Shown: in pieces, positions 4,901-7,455 of the stretch | Layout: every line of letters starts with the position of its first letter | Position numbering within the stretch: position 1 is the first letter of the stretch | From: Saprospiraceae bacterium | GTDB taxonomy: Bacteria > Bacteroidota > Bacteroidia > Chitinophagales > Saprospiraceae | Length of the DNA stretch: 7,455 bases | Direction of reading: 5' to 3' | Assembly: GCA_007125435.1 (NCBI GenBank) | Contig: SLDF01000190.1 | Span: 1 to 7,455 of the forward strand | Made by a program: the position numbers and the translations under genes | The notes under the pieces: generated by a model | Seen by the model: only the letters and a program-made list of their open reading frames with translations | Told to the model about the DNA's origin: nothing | Databases searched by the model: none

Positions 4901-7324
4901 ATGAGTATGATTGCACAAGAAATTGAGACGATTTTGCCTGAGGTGGAATCTGAGCAGGATAGATTTAGGAATGAAGTGTTGAAAGATTACTGGCTGTGCT
5001 GTATGAGTCGTGAGGCGAGTCTGATCACCAGAAAAGAAGTGCTTACAGGAAAGGCGAAATTTGGTATTACCGGTGATGGAAAAGAGTTGCCACAAGTTGC
5101 TCTGGCTCGATTTTTTAATAAGGGAGATTTCAGGTCAGGATACTACCGCGATCAAACGATGATTTTTGCGCTGGGTCTCAGCAGTGTTGAAAACTATTTT
5201 GCTCAATTATACGCTGATCCTAAAAACGATCAGTTCAGCGGTGGTAGACAGATGAATAGTCACTTTGCTACGCCATTTTTGGATGATGACGGCAATTGGT
5301 TGCCTCTAAAAGATCACTACAATATCACATCAGATATATCTTCTACTGCTGGTCAGATGGCGAGAGCTCTAGGGCTTGGCCTTGCTTCAAAAAAATACAG
5401 ACACATAGATGGCTTGGCTGATGTGACGGGGCTGTCAAATGGCGGTGATGAAGTCGTGTTCTGCACCATAGGTGATGCGAGTACATCAGAAGGTGCCTTT
5501 TGGGAGACCATGAATGCTGCTGCGGTACTTGACGTGCCAATGGTCATGTCTGTATGGGATGATGGCTATGGGATATCGGTGCCTAAATCATTACAAACCG
5601 TAAAGGAGAGTATATCTAAGGCACTGGAAGGTTTTCTAGTCGATGAAAATGGGAGGGGGATATACATATATACTGTGAAGGGCTGGGATTATGTCAGTCT
5701 ATGTGAAGTCTATGAAAAAGCTGCAGAAAAAGCTCGAAAGGAGCATAAGACCGTGTTGGTTCACGTCACAGAGCTTACTCAGCCACAGGGCCATTCGACA
5801 TCAGGTAGCCACGAACGATATAAGAGCAAAGAACGCTTGAGCTGGGAGCAAGAGTATGACTGTATTAGAAAAATGGGGGAGTGGATCGTCACCGCCGGAG
5901 TAGCCGACCAGGAAGAGCTAGCCGAGATCCGAGATAAGGCGATCAAGTATGCCAGAAGCTGCAAGACCAATGCCTGGAAGCAGTATAACCTGCCGACTCA
6001 AGCGGCTATTACTCAGATGAAGACTTTCTATGCGGAAGCTAAAGCAGAGCATAGCACTCAAATTGTTGAAGACAGGGAAAAAGAATTTCATGGACTCATA
6101 ACTCCTGTGATCACTGAGGTTATTCAAAATGGACGTCGTTTGCATTACGACATTATGCTGACGCACCCCAAGACTGCAGAAAGATTGGGGAATTGGCTGC
6201 AATCCATCCGCGCTGAATATGGAGAGGTCTACCACAGTCAAATAATGGCTTCTGGAGAGCACTCAGCAGTGAATGTGCCGGTAGTGCAACCTCAGTACTC
6301 AGAAGAGAGTGAAGTCGTCAATGGTTTCCAGATTTTAAATCGATTTTTTGATGGGTTGTTTTCTCGCAGACCTGAGGTCTTTGCATTTGGAGAAGACGTT
6401 GGTCATATTGGTGATGTGAATCAAGGCTTTGCCGGTCTTCAAGAGAAGTATGGTAAAGATAGAATATTTGATACAGGCATAAGAGAATGGACCATCGTAG
6501 GACAGGCTATTGGAATGGCGATGAGGGGTCTAAGGCCTATAGCCGAGATCCAGTATTTGGATTATTTGGTCTATGCTATGTCACCATTGACAGACGATCT
6601 TTCCACTCTAAGATACAGGTCTAATGGTCAACAGCAAGCACCTGCTATCATCAGGACAAGAGGACACCGCCTAGAGGGTATATGGCATGCCGGTTCACCA
6701 CTAGGTCTTTTGCTGTCCAGTCTAAGAGGGATGCACGTATGTGTACCAAGAAATATGACACAGGCTGCGGGTATGTACAATACCCTTATGCAAGCCAGTG
6801 ATCCTGCTATAGTAATAGAATGTCTGAATGGCTATAGACTAAAAGAAAAAATGCCTGTCAATATTGATGAGTTTACCGTGCCATTGGGCTCACCTGATCT
6901 GCTTATCGAAGGGAACGATGTCACGCTGGTAACTTACGGCTCATGTGTGCGTGTAGCTGAAGAAGCATGCGAAATGCTGGCATTACACGATATTAGTGTA
7001 GAGCTGATTGATGTGCAGACATTACTGCCCTTTGACCTCGAGCATGTAATCAGTCATTCACTTTCAAAAACAAATAGGATTGTATTTCTAGATGAAGACG
7101 TGCCCGGTGGGGCTACAGCCTTCATGATGCAAAAAGTACTGGAGGAGCAAAAAGGATATAAGCTACTGGATAGTGATCCTGTGACAATATCGGCTCATGA
7201 ACATCGACCACCATATGGTTCAGATGGAGACTATTTCTCCAAGCCCAATCCTGAAGATGTTTTTGAAGCTGTCTACCGGATGATGCATGAAGCTGCACCT
7301 GAGGTGTTTCCTATGACATTATAG
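4901..7324 (+). CDS. 2-oxoacid dehydrogenase E1, fused alpha and beta subunits
   Basis: This 807-residue thiamine-diphosphate enzyme decarboxylates a 2-oxoacid and passes the acyl group to lipoyl-E2. Residues 1 to about 375 form E1-alpha, with GGRQMNSH (114-121), the cofactor motif starting GDASTSEG at Gly191 and ending WDDGYGIS (219-226), and QGHSTSGS (296-303). About 95 linker residues follow. Residues 472-807 are a full-length E1-beta, with GEDVG (497-501, where Glu498 is the expected aminopyrimidine-contacting Glu), HAGSP (596-600) and a C-terminal transketolase-type domain. The usual GDG...NN motif reads GDA-x26-DD here, which may be typical of this fused class. Such fusions are common in Bacteroidota and often annotated as branched-chain or generic; substrate is unresolved. 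The chosen ATG has weak AAGTGAG upstream, and an ATG two codons later is an alternative. It is transcribed alone, divergent from DUF1573, with no E2 or E3 nearby. Confidence 0.95.
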   Translation: MSMIAQEIETILPEVESEQDRFRNEVLKDYWLCCMSREASLITRKEVLTGKAKFGITGDGKELPQVALARFFNKGDFRSGYYRDQTMIFALGLSSVENYFAQLYADPKNDQFSGGRQMNSHFATPFLDDDGNWLPLKDHYNITSDISSTAGQMARALGLGLASKKYRHIDGLADVTGLSNGGDEVVFCTIGDASTSEGAFWETMNAAAVLDVPMVMSVWDDGYGISVPKSLQTVKESISKALEGFLVDENGRGIYIYTVKGWDYVSLCEVYEKAAEKARKEHKTVLVHVTELTQPQGHSTSGSHERYKSKERLSWEQEYDCIRKMGEWIVTAGVADQEELAEIRDKAIKYARSCKTNAWKQYNLPTQAAITQMKTFYAEAKAEHSTQIVEDREKEFHGLITPVITEVIQNGRRLHYDIMLTHPKTAERLGNWLQSIRAEYGEVYHSQIMASGEHSAVNVPVVQPQYSEESEVVNGFQILNRFFDGLFSRRPEVFAFGEDVGHIGDVNQGFAGLQEKYGKDRIFDTGIREWTIVGQAIGMAMRGLRPIAEIQYLDYLVYAMSPLTDDLSTLRYRSNGQQQAPAIIRTRGHRLEGIWHAGSPLGLLLSSLRGMHVCVPRNMTQAAGMYNTLMQASDPAIVIECLNGYRLKEKMPVNIDEFTVPLGSPDLLIEGNDVTLVTYGSCVRVAEEACEMLALHDISVELIDVQTLLPFDLEHVISHSLSKTNRIVFLDEDVPGGATAFMMQKVLEEQKGYKLLDSDPVTISAHEHRPPYGSDGDYFSKPNPEDVFEAVYRMMHEAAPEVFPMTL

Positions 7325-7455
7325 AGGTGTTCATACGGTCACAAGATTGATTACTTTATGTATTGTTGAAGAGTACATTAAAAATTAAATTTGACAACAT
7401 TGTGCGTTTCAAAAGTATAATATGGAGTCTGTAGTGAGCCCTCAGTGGTTTGAAC
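7325..7455. other. Intergenic sequence after the E1 gene
   Basis: No gene, clear hairpin terminator or repeat is visible. TTGACA followed 19 bases later by TATAAT (near 7392-7422) resembles an enterobacterial sigma-70 promoter, but the spacing is off and Bacteroidota use a different consensus, so I do not call it. Confidence 0.5.

Noticed and set aside
5343..6262. Minus-strand open frames inside the E1 gene
   Set aside because: They lie opposite a gene with strong family motifs and look like shadows of its codon use; none resembles a known protein.
7392..7422. TTGACA ... TATAAT promoter-like pair downstream of E1
   Set aside because: The spacing is 19 bases and this consensus is not the one used by Bacteroidota; no gene follows within the window.

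Overview
The window looks like a chromosomal segment from a member of the Bacteroidota, possibly a saprospira-like lineage; the exact group cannot be fixed from one window. The evidence is a 2TM-domain protein, a secreted DUF1573 protein, a fused E1-alpha/E1-beta 2-oxoacid dehydrogenase of the type common in this phylum, promoter elements resembling TTTG / TAnnTTTG, and starts with weak or absent Shine-Dalgarno sequences. No tRNA, rRNA, CRISPR array or intact transposase gene is visible.

Layout. Bases 1-162 are non-coding and hold a degenerate tandem repeat with an 8-base period. Bases 163-3364, minus strand, form a three-gene operon in the order penicillin-acylase-family Ntn hydrolase, small polytopic membrane protein, 2TM-domain protein. 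Each junction is a 4-base ATGA overlap, so the three are probably translationally coupled. A promoter is proposed about 145 bases upstream of the acylase start. Upstream, on the same strand, lies a secreted DUF1573 protein (3593-4030) that ends in a strong intrinsic terminator; the U-tract of that terminator overlaps the upstream element of the acylase promoter.

Bases 4031-4900 are an 870-base intergenic region between the divergent DUF1573 and E1 genes, and hold the least ordinary sequence here. They contain a 171-base MITE-like element with terminal inverted repeats and an exact 9-base target duplication, a separate 89-base imperfect inverted repeat able to form a long hairpin, and a third segment whose ends can pair next to a perfect TATATTTG box on the minus strand (possible small RNA). 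The region ends with the E1 promoter and leader. Bases 4901-7324, plus strand, encode the complete 807-residue thiamine-diphosphate-dependent E1 enzyme. Bases 7325-7455 show no gene.

Function. The acylase operon is an envelope module: a membrane-anchored amide hydrolase facing the periplasm, coupled to two small inner-membrane proteins of unknown role. The E1 gene belongs to oxidative decarboxylation of 2-oxoacids; its E2 and E3 partners are not in the window. No defence system or other clear new multi-gene system was found. The best candidates for undescribed biology are the non-coding elements in 4290-4740 and the two uncharacterised membrane proteins coupled to the acylase.
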